DNA of 64,000 nucleotides from Cucumis sativus (Eukaryota > Streptophyta > Magnoliopsida > Cucurbitales > Cucurbitaceae), in the NCBI RefSeq assembly GCF_000004075.3, contig NC_026660.2, positions 20,045,837 through 20,109,836 of the forward strand, written 5' to 3'. Under the pieces are notes generated by a model, which saw nothing but the letters and a program-made list of their open reading frames with translations, ran no database searches and was not told the origin of the DNA. Position 1 is the first letter of the stretch, and every line of letters starts with the position of its first letter. Of the stretch, positions 1 to 12,825 are shown piece by piece. Position numbers and translations under genes: made by a program.

Positions 1-196
1 AACATCAAAATGGTTTGGTTGTCTAAAAACCGAAGCATTATTTATGGAATTTCCATGTCCAAACTTCAATCCTTTAAACCCATTGACCTTTCCAAATGAG
101 CCCCCCCCTTTTTGCTTGAACTTGTGAAATTGACCTTTATCCAACTTTGCATAGCAAAAAAAGGAAAGGGCTGCCTAAATTTTCTTGGTTTTGGAT

Positions 197-206
197 TATA
201 TAAATA
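197..206 (+). promoter_or_regulatory. Possible TATA box upstream of PHYA
   Basis: A good TATA match (TATAAATA, preceded by a T-A run) lies 1.7 kb upstream of the PHYA start codon. PHYA genes usually carry a long intron in the 5' leader, so this may be a distal PHYA promoter. No transcript evidence is available and the assignment is tentative. Confidence 0.3.
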
Positions 207-434
207 GGCCCATTTGGGATTTTGTGGCATTGCATTATCCTTATCACTGCTTGCACTAAAGTCGATTTGAAGAGAGTAATTAGAGTGAACTGAAAGATGA
301 TTAAAAGAAATGAAATTAGTATAAGAGAGAAGAGTGGTAAATGGAGGAAGTCCTACAAATATACAAATGTACAAAATGGGGAAAGTTAGAAGAGGAAAGT
401 ACAAGAATGATAGCGAAATTTAGTTGAAGGGATA

Positions 435-467
435 GGAGGAGGAGGAGGAGGAGGAGGAGGAGGAGGA
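435..467 (+). repeat. (GGA)11 microsatellite
   Basis: Eleven uninterrupted GGA units, followed about 10 bases later by a short ATT run. It sits between the TATA-like motif and the pyrimidine-rich presumed leader of PHYA. Purine-rich triplet runs of this sort are often length-polymorphic. Confidence 0.95.
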
Positions 468-560
468 TAGGATCTTTATTATTATTATTATTATTGGGAA
501 TAAAGAAATAGAAAAGAAAAGGGAATTATTGGATAGGATAGGATCGAACGAACCCCAAAT

Positions 561-1942
561 CGAGGATATTTGATTCGGTTTTTTCACTATTGTCAGACAC
601 GAACCGGATGCCCCACTCTCTTCCCCCACCCGGTTCGTCCTTTTGGGGATCCACGCCTGATCTTTTTCCGTCACCGTCAGGGTATTTCCGACTTTTTACC
701 CTTTCTCCCCCCCCCCCTTACTGCCACTTCCAAGTTCCAACTTCGAATCTACGCCTTCCTTCTCTCTCCTCAATCCCATTTCTCACTCTAAATTCCCCCC
801 CCCCCACCCACCATGCTTCATTCATCCCTCTCTTTCCCTCTCTGATTCACCGGCACCGCCCTTCGCCCCACCGGAATTTTCTTTTGCTTCGGGTTCGTTG
901 CTTCTCTTTCGGTTTTTCTTTCTTTTTACTGGAATGTTTGATTTGTCTGTAGTTTGCTGTTTGTATTCTTTTTTATTCGTCTCTTCTTCTTTCTTTGTAA
1001 TTTTTTTAATTGTTCTTTTCTGTTACAAGTTTCCTTTTTAAGTAAGTAGTTTTGTTCTTACTGATTCATGAATGGTTCTTTTGGAAATGATCAACTGTTG
1101 GGGGATTTTTTTTGTTCTTCCCATTTTTTGGGGAAGTGGGTAGAGTTTGTGATTTTGAACTGGCGGTGGTGTTTCTGAGTTTGGAGGTGTGGTACTTGTT
1201 GACTGTGATGAAGCTCTTGAATTTTGTCAGTGAATAGAGACGTTAACATCATAGATTCTGAGCTTAACTTTATCTACTTGCCTTGTTTTTTCTTTTAACT
1301 GTTGCAATGATTGACTGCAATTGAGTGGTATATCTGTTGCGTGTACCTTGTACTGGATGTGAATTGAAGATGGGAATGTTCCTTTTGACCTTAACCCAAC
1401 AAATAATTAAAAAAGGTTTTATGCGAGTTTAGCCTGAAGAGAACTAACAGCTCTTCTAGCCTGAAAAAGAAGAAAAAATGTAGTTCTTGCTGTCCTTTTG
1501 CCAATAAATACAACAGTAGCTCTTGCTGAGATTACTGGAGCTCATTAATTCAAGTTTGTGAATGTGATAAGATTATGCGTTCTTTATTTCCCATCATTCC
1601 GTATTTCCTTTCTTAATAGTAATGGGGGGTCTTACTTTTCTTTTTTCTTATTTATTTTTTTCAATTGAGTTGCTATTTTGGATCTCATAAAACTAGAAAC
1701 AACTTTGTGGTGCTTCTATACCAAAAGGTTCTTGTTAAAATATTTTAAGTTGAAGCTTAAATTAGAAGTTTTTATTTTGTTAGGCTTGCACCTCAAAAGA
1801 TACTTTGAATGTTGGTGGAAATGAGAATATGTCTTTATACTCATACCCCTTGAAGCCCCTGATTGTAATTTACTTTAGAATTGTTTTCCTACTTGGTCCA
1901 TAATTTTTGCTTGGCTTTCACCTTATTTCAGGTTGGAAAAAC
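561..1942 (+). other. Probable PHYA leader and leader intron
   Basis: A C/T-rich stretch (about 600-1000) looks like a plant 5' leader. It is followed by T-rich DNA typical of an intron, ending in a clear acceptor at 1930-1931 just before the start codon. A plausible donor is the GTAAGT at 1042, but the exact donor cannot be fixed from sequence alone. Confidence 0.5.
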
Positions 1943-4900
1943 ATGTCTTCCTCTAGACCTAGCCAGTCTTCTAGCAACTCTGGCCGGTCAAGACATAGCA
2001 CCAGAATAATTGCTCAAACATCTGTTGATGCGAAACTCCATGCTGATTTTGAGGAATCTGGGAATTCATTCGACTACTCAAGTTCAGTGCGTGTCTCTAG
2101 TGACGTTAGTGGAGATCACCAACCTAGGTCAGACAAAGTTACAACAGCTTATCTCCACCATATACAGAAAGGGAAACTTATCCAACCATTTGGTTGCTTA
2201 TTGGCCTTAGATGAAAAAACATTCAAGGTTATTGCATATAGTGAAAATGCCCCTGAAATGTTGACCATGGTCAGTCATGCTGTCCCAAGCATGGGGGATT
2301 ACCCTGTTCTTGGCATAGGGACAGATGTGAGGACTATTTTCACTGCACCTAGTGCTTCTGCACTGTTGAAGGCCTTGGGCTTTGGGGAGGTTACACTTCT
2401 TAATCCCATCCTGGTGCATTGCAAGACTTCTGGAAAACCCTTTTATGCAATTGTGCATCGTGTTACTGGAAGCTTAATCATTGACTTTGAGCCTGTGAAG
2501 CCTTATGAAGTCCCAGTAACAGCAGCTGGAGCCCTACAATCATATAAACTTGCAGCCAAAGCAATTACTAGATTGCAGTCCTTGCCTAGTGGGTGCATGG
2601 CTAGGCTTTGTGACACAATGGTTCAAGAAGTTTTTGAACTAACTGGTTATGATAGAGTCATGGCTTATAAATTCCATGATGATGATCATGGGGAAGTGAT
2701 CTCTGAAGTCACAAAGCCTGGTCTTGAGCCGTATCTTGGTTTGCATTATCCGGCCACTGACATTCCTCAAGCTGCACGCTTTTTGTTCATGAAAAATAAG
2801 GTCCGCATGATTGTTGATTGTCGTGCAAAACATTTAAAAGTGCTCCAAGATGAAAAGTTACAGTTTGATCTAACTTTATGCGGATCAACATTAAGGGCTC
2901 CACACAGTTGCCACTTACAGTATATGGCAAACATGAACTCAATAGCCTCTTTGGTTATGGCAGTTGTGGTTAATGAAGGGGATGAAGATGCCGAGGGCCC
3001 TGCTTTGCAGCAACAAAAGAGAAAGAGACTATGGGGGTTAGTAGTATGTCATAATACAAGTCCCAGATTTGTTCCTTTTCCTCTTAGGTATGCTTGTGAG
3101 TTTCTTGCTCAAGTATTTGCTATTCACGTGAACAAGGAATTGGAGTTGGAAAATCAAATTATAGAGAAAAATATTCTGCGTACACAGACACTCTTATGCG
3201 ACATGCTAATGCGTGATGCTCCTTTAGGTATTGTGTCAAGGAGTCCTAACATAATGGATCTTGTGAAATCTGATGGGGCTGCCTTGTTATATAAGAACAA
3301 AATTTGGCGATTGGGCATGACACCCAGCGACTTCCATTTGCGGGACATTGCCTCGTGGCTTGCCGAATATCATATGGATTCAACAGGGTTGAGTACTGAC
3401 AGCTTGTATGATGCAGGATATCCTGGAGCTCTTGCTTTAGGTGATGAAGTATGTGGGATGGCTGCCGTGCGGATAACTACTAATGATATGATTTTTTGGT
3501 TTCGGTCTCACACTGCTTCAGAGATTCGGTGGGGTGGAGCAAAGCATGAACATGGTGAGAAGGACGATGGCAGAAAAATGCATCCAAGATCATCTTTCAA
3601 GGCTTTCCTTGAAGTAGTGAAAACAAGAAGTTTGCCTTGGAAGGACTACGAAATGGATGCAATCCACTCTTTACAACTGATCCTTAGAAATACTTTTAAA
3701 GATACAGATACAGATGAAATAAATCGAAAATCAATTCAAATGACACTTGGTGACCTTAAAATTGAAGGGAGGCAAGAATTGGAATCAGTAACAAGTGAAA
3801 TGGTCAGGTTAATTGAGACAGCTACTGTGCCGATTTTAGCAGTTGATGTAGATGGGTTAATTAATGGGTGGAATACAAAGATTGCTGAATTGACTGGACT
3901 CCCTGTGGATAAAGCTATTGGCAAGCATTTGCTTACGTTAGTGGAAGATACTTCTGTAGAAGTTGTCAAGAAAATGTTGTATTTGGCATTGCAAGGTATT
4001 TCGGTTTAGTTTTACTCTTCAACCATTTTTATACTTCGACCTATGGATTATAATAAGTATAATCGCTGGAAATACTAAAAAATGTGGTGGGAAATTATCT
4101 TTTTAGTTTTATATGATCCATATATTTTAAAAGGTGATATTTTACTTCTAAACTTTTAAAGGATTGTTCAAGATAGTCTAAAGGTTGTGAGTGTCTTTGT
4201 GTGTGTGTGTGTGTTTGTGTTAACTGTAGTTATGCAGTGAAGTGTCTGTTGGATATTTTTGTGAACTTTAATATATTTGGTTAATGGTGATATGTTTTAA
4301 TTTTCTTTTGTTTACCTTGTTTTTTTTTTGTACACAAAGAAGTATAGATTTGTTGATTTAACGTCACATTTTGGTCTGCTTTTGACTTGTTCATGCCCTT
4401 ACTGTTTTCCTGAAGTTTTTTTTTTTAAGAAAACTCCCCTTTCCTTTTCTTTTATAAAAAAAGAAGGGTAGAAAACAGAGATCTTCTTCCTTCTACACTC
4501 ACCCACCATATAGAGAGGAAGAGAAGTTCAGAGCTGACTCCATGTAGATACATAGACAAACAAGATCATTACTTAATGCTTTACTTCAGTGTTTTGCAAG
4601 TTCATGATATGAGGGGCAATGTGATCTTTTTTATGCCTACCTTTTTCCCTCTTTCTCAACAGGACAAGAAGAGCAAAATGTTCAATTTGAAATCAAGACG
4701 CATGGTTCTCATATTGAGGTTGGCTCGATCAGGCTTGTTGTAAATGCTTGTGCAAGTAGGGACTTGCGTGAAAATGTTGTGGGGGTGTGTTTTGTAGCAC
4801 AAGATATCACTGGTCAGAAGATGGTTATGGACAAGTTCACTCGATTAGAAGGTGATTACAAAGCTATTGTACAAAATCCCAATCCATTGATCCCTCCAAT

Positions 4901-7219
4901 ATTTGGTTCAGATCAATTTGGATGGTGCTCAGAATGGAATGCTGCAATGACAAAATTAACTGGGTGGTCACGGGAAGAAGTAATTGATAAGATGCTTTTA
5001 GGAGAGGTATTTGGTGCTCACAAGTCATGTTGTCGTTTAAAGAATCAAGAAGCTTTTGTTAATCTTGGGGTTGTTTTGAACAATGCCATGAGTGGTCAAG
5101 ATCCTGAGAAGGTTTCCTTTGGCTTCTTTGGTCGGAACGGGATGTACGTGGAATGTCTTCTATGTGTCAATAAGATCTTGGATAAGGATGGGGTGGTTAC
5201 AGGAGTTTTTTGCTTTCTGCAGCTTGCTAGTCATGAGTTGCAACAAGCACTAAATATCCAACGATTATGTGAGCAGACTGCTTTGAAGAGATTGAGAGCA
5301 TTGGGATACATAAAAAGACACATACAAAATCCTCTTTCTGGGATAATCTTTTCGAGAAGATTATTGGAACGTACCGAGTTGGGAACAGAACAAAGGGAAA
5401 TTCTGCTTACTAGCTTACACTGTCAAAAGCAAATCTCCAAGGTTCTGGAAGAGTCTGACCTTGATCAAATTATTGACGGGTATGGTGGTTTTGATATATA
5501 TAATATGTGTAAAATAGGTCTCTTTCAAGAATTTTGTTAAATTCACCGGAATTTTGTTACACATCAGTTTTTCAACAGTCCAGTTTTATACTTCCTCTCT
5601 ACTTAAATTCATGTTCATTTAGACCGTCTTTGTGGCTTATTAGTAGTTTCATCAACTTTATGGTAGAAGTACTAAATTATATGCAAAAAGATTGGCCATT
5701 TGAATGTATATGAAGGTTGGTATATTTGCAGTGGCTGGTTACGGTTATGGGTGCACTTAGGAGAACGGATTCATGTGCCATTGTTTAATGTATTTATCTT
5801 TATTTCTAGAATTTTGCATTTCAAAACACAATTCTTTTCCTCTTTGTGTATGACGGTTTATTTATTTCTCTTTCTTGGGGCACAGGTTTATTGATCTGGA
5901 AATGGTCGAGTTTACATTGCATGAAGTATTGAAGGTATCAATCAGTCAAGTGATGATAAAGAGCAAAGGAAAGGCTATCCAGATAGTTAATGAGACTGTA
6001 GAAGAGGCCATGTCCGAGACCTTATATGGTGATAGTTTGAGGCTTCAACAAGTCTTGGCAGATTTTCTATTGCTATCAGTTAGTTATGCGCCTGCAGGAG
6101 GCCAACTGAAAATTTCAACCAACTTGACAAAGGATCAATTAGGAAAGTCGGTTCATCTCGTGCATTTGGAATTCAGGTAATAGCTTTGATTACAAAATAG
6201 ATAGACTATACTTGGATCCTAACCTTTAGGATTATTTCACTTTCAAAAAGGTCTATTTCGGTTCCCAAACATTTAAAAAAGGAATAGTCATTATGAATCT
6301 CACCATTATTTTTCCATGGATTGTCTATATATGGATAATATTAATTTACGCATGTGTTGAGCTAGGCATGTATTAGAACTAGGTACCTTTCATGATTGAG
6401 GTGGGTACCAATATGTTGTTTTTTTAAAAGATAAAATCATTAATGACCTATATAGGTTGAGATCGACTTGGGGTGGAGGAAAATTAGTTAGCCAGAATCA
6501 GAATGAATACTTTTTAAAAGCTGACAGATTCATTTTGGATTTATAGACTATAATGATATATTGTATGTGTGAGAGGAGGCCCGTTTGGTAATCATTTTGT
6601 GCCTATAGACATTCATCTCCCACTAAATATAAATATCATATAAATATCATGCTTTATTATCTACTTTACCTATATTTTGAAAAACAAAGCAGAAATTTTA
6701 AAAGCTTATTTTTGTTTTCGGAATTTAGAATTTATATATTTAAAAAAGATGCAAATCATAATAAGAATGGAATAGGCTTAATTTACAAAAATGATAGTAA
6801 AAAACGAAATGTTTACCAAATGAGACTTTAGTTATGTGAATTGTAACAGTGAATTCTTTGTTTCATATATTTCTTTTGACCTATTCTGAAGAAGTATGGT
6901 TTTTCACACCCACATTATGAAGTTGCATATATAACATTATAAACTTGCATTATAGCTATAAGCATTTGATAATAGCTCAATAAAGCAAAACTATTTATTT
7001 TGGAATAGGATAACGTATGCTGGAGGTGGTATACCCGAATCGTTGCTGAACGAGATGTTTGGTAGCGAGGAGGAGGCTTCTGAGGAGGGTTTTAGTCTAC
7101 TCATCAGTAGAAAACTAGTGAAGCTAATGAATGGAGATGTAAGATACATGAGGGAAGCAGGTAAGTCAAGCTTCATCATAACTGTTGAGCTTGCTGCTGC
7201 ACACAAGGCAAGTATGTAG
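1943..7219 (+). CDS. PHYA: Phytochrome A, red/far-red photoreceptor
   Basis: Four coding exons: 1943-3995, 4663-5479, 5886-6176 and 7009-7219, giving 1123 residues, the usual PHYA length. All junctions are GT-AG and keep frame. The Ser-rich N-terminus ([10 protein letters not shown]) and the [14 protein letters not shown] motif are typical of the A type. Order: PAS about 70-185; GAF about 218-400 with the bilin-binding Cys323 in [11 protein letters not shown] about 412-590; two PAS repeats about 620-870; a histidine-kinase-like domain; and an ATPase-like fold ending the protein (YAGGGIPE region). Arg903 sits where the phospho-accepting His of true kinases would be, as in other plant phytochromes. 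An acceptor site at 1930-1931, 11 bases before the ATG, implies a leader intron. Intron 3 carries a MITE. The gene is convergent with EXO84A. PHYA mediates the very-low-fluence and far-red responses, moving to the nucleus in light (family knowledge). Confidence 0.96.
6578..6827. mobile_element. MITE-like element in PHYA intron 3
   Basis: The left end (GCCCGTTTGGTAATCATTTT) and the reverse complement of the right end (GTCTCATTTGGTAAACATTT) form an imperfect terminal inverted repeat around about 250 bp of non-coding AT-rich DNA. This start is like that of common plant hAT-type MITEs. Target-site duplications are not clear. It sits inside the intron and does not touch the splice sites. Confidence 0.5.
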
Positions 7220-7826
7220 GCAAAAGATTGCATTCTATGTTAAAGTTTGAATGATGGGAATTTGCAGCGGGTGATGATTTTGTATAGTGCTAAAGTTAAA
7301 GTTGTTTCTCTCATTGTCAAATTTCCAATCTCCTTTGACCTTTTATTGAAATACAATCTAATTTTCTCATTACTTTATTTGACTCTTTTGTAAGCACTAC
7401 TATTGTATAGTTGCAGTAATTTCTTAATTTTTCAGGTCTTTCTAATCTACTTTCCTTTTTAATGCCTGAATTCTCTCATTATTATTCTCTATTTTGGTAC
7501 TTGCACCTTTCTCAATAATTCCTTTGGTCCACCTTTAAAATCATTGTTTGGCTCTTTAATCAATTTTTGTACCTATCAAATTTAAAAAGCAGAATTGAAA
7601 CAAACCAATAAATGTCATTATTTTCAAAATTCCTTCTTAAGTGTCATTAACAACTTGGTTAAATTTGACGAAATGAATTCCAAACTCCTTACCCAAACCT
7701 CCATGAATCTATCCACGTGGTAGTCCTCTTCAATACTATTATTATGGTAAACAAAATTTGAATGTAGCAAGAAGGGGTTAGCACTAAAACAATGAAATAC
7801 AAATCCTTCCTCTCGTAGGCTAACTC
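7220..7826. other. Tail-to-tail spacer between PHYA and EXO84A
   Basis: About 600 bp of AT-rich DNA separates the two stop codons. It must hold both 3' untranslated regions and polyadenylation sites. I see no further gene. Confidence 0.7.
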
Positions 7827-10800
7827 TTAATTACTTCCATGAGAATGAACAGAAGACATGGATTTTGCAGAAACCGAAGCCGTGGGGCTGGTGGCTTCCC
7901 TATCCACATTACCAAAGTTGGCTTTTCCGGTCAGCATTTTGATTGCAATTTGAGCAACCTCAGCGAACCAATCATCCTCCGGCAAAGCACTTGACCACAA
8001 AAACAACAGAACAGAAAAGTTTTTTTTTTTTTTTTTTGCTTTGTTTTGTTTTTCAAAGGATAACTCATAAATGGTTTATATATTAATCAGATGATGGGAG
8101 AAAAAAGAAATGTGGTGGTACCTGTAAGGATCTGTACCCGTAGAAGCCAACGAGTCTATGGCTCTTCCTATGATGTTCTTGATGACTTGATGCAAATTCC
8201 GAGATAGATATCGACCTTGTGACGAGAATAATATCACGAACTCCATATCTAAGTAGAACTACCAAACCACATATCAAAAGTTAATGTCTAATAGTTAGGT
8301 GATAAGAGTGAGTTATTAATAACGGTAAACATAGAATTGAACCAACCGAATAGCTAAAAGATGGAAGAAAGAGATAGAAGTTATTATTCTTACAATAACG
8401 ATTACTAAAGTGGTTTGGTTGGTGTTGAAAGGTGAGAATTATGGAGAGGTAAGAAAAACAAAAAACTAATTTTGTATATGATACCTTAGTTTGTGTTAAG
8501 AATAACATAAAGTTTAATAACCACTCATCTGATTAGGTCGTTGATAGTGCAACTTTGATACATGAATTTGTTCATATTCTTTCTATTGTAGTCCATCAAG
8601 GTCTAGATAGAATGGTGAAATTGTCTAAAGACACCCAAGAATATTAGTTAATTAGAGACTAGTAAGGATTGATTTAGTGTTGTGGCATGTGATGTATGTG
8701 TGTATATAATGTTAAAATTGAATATGATCTCTACGAGTAAGTAAGTTAGTATTAATATATATATGTTAGTTAAGAGAACTTACTTGCTGAAGGCCGAAGG
8801 GGCCCAAAGGGCGAGGCCCTTCTTCAACCTCTTCCCAAAAAGCTTGATCTTCAGAAAGCCACAATATCACCGTTTCGGTCAGTCTCATCAGAAGAACTGT
8901 CGCAAATCTCTCCCTTCCCACGAACATCTCCGTTGCCATACTTGCAATCCTCGTCAATTTCGCGAACAGCCCCTGAAATCAAACCAACCATCACTTTCAC
9001 TCTCAACTCTATCACAAACCTTTCTTCCATCAAAATCACCTGAAATATCTGCGAAGGAAACCACTCCGGCTCTTCCAGATTCTCATTCCCGTCCATCGAC
9101 AAGTACATCTGTGCATTTAGCCGCGTATCTCCTTCTTCCGTGAATATCAGTTCTAGGGCGTGCTGCCGGCAGAAGCTATCCCTCAGTCGATCCACCGACC
9201 GCTGCAATCTCCTCTTCCATTCTCTCTGCTCCGGCACTCGGCTCTGCCTCTCCGCCGCTTTTCTCGGCGTTTCGGTTCTGTTATGTGGAAAAAGCTTGGT
9301 TGCCGCTCGAGGGATCAACTCATCGGCTAGCAATGAGGCGTTGGCTAGTAGAGCTATTTGTTGCGCTTCCGTCTCGGCTAGGCGTACGATCTTCGTTGCC
9401 GATCCTTCTAGATTCATCTCGTTTTCGACTGAACTTGGGAGAGCTGTTATGAGTAAATTGAGGTACGAGTTGAATACTTGAAGAACTCCTTCCAAGGTTA
9501 GTGCATCTAATTGTAGGCTTTCAAGTGATCCCATATCTTCTACAAATTCCTGAAATCATATATATCATTCATTCTTCAACTTCAACATTCAATGTACTTC
9601 ATTCTACTACCTTGTGAATCTCAGATAAGATCGATTTGGATCGGATTTTTGTAAAAAGAAAAACAAGATTTCAAATCATAACGGTTCTCAAATTTCGACT
9701 TAGAAAACAATTTTTTGAGAACATGGTCAATCACGTGGCCACCTACCTAGAAATTTAAATTAAGTTTTCTTGTAGGTCTGGCGCGGACACTGATGTAAAG
9801 GAAAAACATCCAACTAATTGATACCACATTGAAACATAGAAACTATAGATTTTATGTCAACTTCTCCCAGGAATCTTAGTATGCAAGCTTAAGAAAGCCA
9901 TTTACGAATCTATATACTTCGATTGACTAAAGTAGGCATCGAGAGTTAAGAATTCTTAAAGAAATCTAGCCTTGTCCGTCTTCTATGTGGTACACAAGAA
10001 ACTTAAGATAGAAAGGATGATCTCAAGGAACCATAGGAGAGGTTCTGAAGCTTAGGAGAGGAGAAAGTTTCACTTTTGTTAGATTGTGTGGCAACGTGAT
10101 CCAACGTCAAACTGAATCTTACATTTTGTGTACATCCAAACACACAAATTCATTCCAAATCGTAAGAGATTTAAAAAATTTGCCAAGGACTATTAAATTG
10201 GTAGTTTTAAAAAGCTTATGAAATGTCATGGATTACTTCAACTTTTTGAAAGATAGAATTGTTCGTTTAAACAAATGACAAAGTTTTAGTGTGTGTTTTT
10301 TTTTCTTTTTTAATTTAACCAAAAGGCAAAAACATACTAAATTAAGTTTTCCCCTTGACTTGTAGATGAGTATCGAACAAAAAGTGGCATGAACGCAAGA
10401 TCATTACCTGAACCATTGTATTAAATCTATGTGCACTTCTTGAAAGCTTTGGCTGTGACACAACAGAAGCGAGCGAAGAAGTCGAAGATGTTCTTGGAAA
10501 AAGTCTAGAAGCAACAGGTGAATAAGCAAGCAACCAATCATCTGCTGCAGCTAAAGCAGCACTGCTCTGTTCAATTCTCCTCAAATTAGCTGTTATGGCA
10601 TTCTCAATAAATGGCCTAAAATGCCTATACAACACTGGCGTAAGTGCCAACCCACGAGCTTCCAAAAGCGAGCAATGCCCCATACTTATTTGTACACTCT
10701 CAGCTGCAATCCTCAAACTCCCCACAGCTGCCGATGAACCTATCACATACCGCTTCAAAAACACAGCAAAACCATCCGTTTGTCTCACAGACCAAGTCAC

Positions 10801-11840
10801 CAACTCTGATGCATAAGCTGGCTCTTCCCCGAACACAGCCAACGAATCATTTGCCGCTTGAGCAATCGTTGAGAACACAAACTGCGATATCGCTGCTGTG
10901 TATACCCCTCCCCCTGAGTTGCTTGATGTCCTAAAACTATGCAAGCTTCGCTGCAGTTTCTGTTGGTGGGAACTCAGCAGCAACATGTGTGCACGTGAAC
11001 CATCCCCGAGCTTTTTCAAAGCTTGAGCAGCAGAGCGAAGGTCCACGCCTCGTGTGGAAGGTTGGGAAATTGTTTGCTCAAGGAGAGAAGCTAGTTTTTG
11101 TCTTTGGTTTCGAATGGCAGTTTGTAATGTGGAGAGTGCAGAAGCACTCAATGCCTTGCGACAATTAGAATCTTGAGCTATTTGTTCGCCTTTGGCTAAA
11201 GCTGCAAGAGCTTCGTCCATTCGTTTCTCAACCAAGAGAACTTCAAGGTTGTCTAAAAACTCCACCAACCATTCATCTGTGGTGGGGAGTTCACGTGTTT
11301 CGTTGGAAGAATGGTCTTGAATTGAATCTTCAATATCTCGAGAAAGAGATTCAATGCTTGCTCCTTCAACTAAACCATGAATAAGAGCTGCTTGAGTGGA
11401 TAAATGATTTCTTAGTAAAAGAAGTTCGCCTTCAAGATCTGTAATCTCTCGAGATGTACTGATGATAAGACGACCAAGAACGGAGAAATTGAGAAAAAAA
11501 ACAAGAAACAAAATTAGAAAAAGGATAAAGGAAAAAAAAAAAAAAAAAGAAAGATTGGAAATGATGATCACCGAATGAAAGCTCCATAATTGGCATAAAC
11601 GCTTTTACGCATTTCTTCAGCAGAGGCCTTCTTGAGGTCGATAAGGTAAGAACATAAATGCTTAATTTCCTTCTCGGACATGGTATGGCATTTGGAGGTG
11701 ACATAGGAATCAATGTCATATTTAGAGGATTTGAAGCCTTTTAATCTGTCTTTGAGGGGGAGATTTGCTTCCAGTTCTGAAGCATCTCCTATGGATGAGA
11801 ACGAACCTCTGGCAAACGAGGAATAGGCTGAAGAATCCAT
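7827..11840 (-). CDS. EXO84A: Exocyst complex component EXO84A
   Basis: Six coding exons on the minus strand (11572-11840, 10408-11458, 9040-9549, 8784-8972, 8122-8258, 7827-7989) give 772 residues. All introns are GT-AG and the frame holds throughout. The N-terminal Vps51/EXO84-type region covers about residues 40-130, with the conserved KKASAEEMRKSVYANYGAFI stretch. Helical middle and C-terminal regions carry REWKRRLQRSVDRLRDSFCR and ERFATVLLMRLTETVILWLS, both hallmarks of plant EXO84. The start (MDSSAYSSFARGSFSSIG) fits the EXO84A branch better than B or C. EXO84 is a subunit of the octameric exocyst that tethers secretory vesicles to the plasma membrane (family knowledge). The start codon is the first ATG of an open frame whose product aligns from residue 1 with the family. 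A T/A-rich tract lies at the start of intron 1. The paralogue letter is less certain than the family. Confidence 0.93.
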
Positions 11841-12825
11841 GGTTTTCTATTTTGTTAAATTAGAAGGGAAAAGAGGAATGGGTTTTCATGAATGCAAGTG
11901 GGTTGACGCCATCGGAGGAGGTTGGAGGAAGAGGAAGAAGATGAAGATGAAGATGAGGAAAGATCCAAATGAAATGGAAGCTTTTGGTTGAATTCAAAGA
12001 GATAGAGAGATGGTTTGGGTGAATTGGTTATGGGGTTGTTGAGTTTCTCATGGCTTTATACTTCTGTGTTTTCAAAACTAACTAATTTATAAACACTAAA
12101 TAAAAGTTTTTTTAATAAAAAAAATCACTATATGTAGGAAAACGATAAGAGAAATTCTTATAGATTGGGAAATATAGAAAAAAAAAAAACTTAAACATAG
12201 ATTTTTGTAAATAATTTCATTTTTACTAACTTTATAAGCTTTATATAATAATTTATTTTAATTTTTTAACATATACCAATAAAAAAAAGTCCATTTTGTT
12301 CGTGGTGTCTTTATTATAGAAACAATTCTAGGTTTGAGATAATTTCTTGTAAATTTTCTGTACAAAATATGTTGACATGAGTCGTGTTGGTTTTTGAAGA
12401 TATATTTCACAAGGATAACATAGTCGAGATAAGGAACGTAGAAAATTGTCAAAACAATAAAGATGTTGAATTCAAATTTTTTCGGATCATTAAATATATA
12501 TATTGGTCGCTCTCCCTTGTAACTTCTCTACTTTTTATGCTTGCTAAGGCAATCAATAAGGCATCAAATGACAATATGGAAGAAGAAGAAAAGTGCACTA
12601 ACGCTAGCTACGCTACACACACAACAAAAGTTCCAAAACTTATCTCCCACTATACAAACCCCACTAAACAAGGAAAATTCTTCCCTCTCATGCATAAAAG
12701 AAAATAAAAACTAAAAGAAAGAAAAAATTCCCATGTAACCTCTACCATATAACCACACATATAGCTAAGCTCAAAATATATACACTCCAATTATCCCACC
12801 ATCTCTCACACTGTTCAAATCACAA
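11841..12825. other. Divergent spacer EXO84A / galacturonan-binding gene
   Basis: About 1 kb between two start codons facing away from each other, so it must hold both promoters. The EXO84A side (11841-12060) looks like a leader with GA-rich runs. The other side has TATA-like runs near 12771-12785 about 50 bases before the ATG at 12826. No other gene is seen. Confidence 0.6.

Larger units (their letters stand above)
1..560. other. Region upstream of PHYA, no supported gene
   Basis: No reading frame here resembles a known protein. The stretch holds a TATA-like motif near 199-206, a (GGA)11 microsatellite at 435-467 and an ATT repeat at about 478-495. It is probably the distal promoter or alternative leader of PHYA. 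It could also be the end of an unseen neighbouring transcript. Confidence 0.5.

Noticed and set aside
297-389. 30-residue frame on the plus strand about 90 bases after the TATA-like motif
   Set aside because: Very short and Lys-rich with no family resemblance; position alone is not enough.
66-404. 112-residue open frame on the minus strand upstream of PHYA
   Set aside because: No motif, low-complexity composition and no promoter or family resemblance.
8763-9481. Plus-strand frames of 113-126 residues opposite EXO84A exons
   Set aside because: They are antisense to well-supported coding exons and follow the codon shadow of EXO84A.
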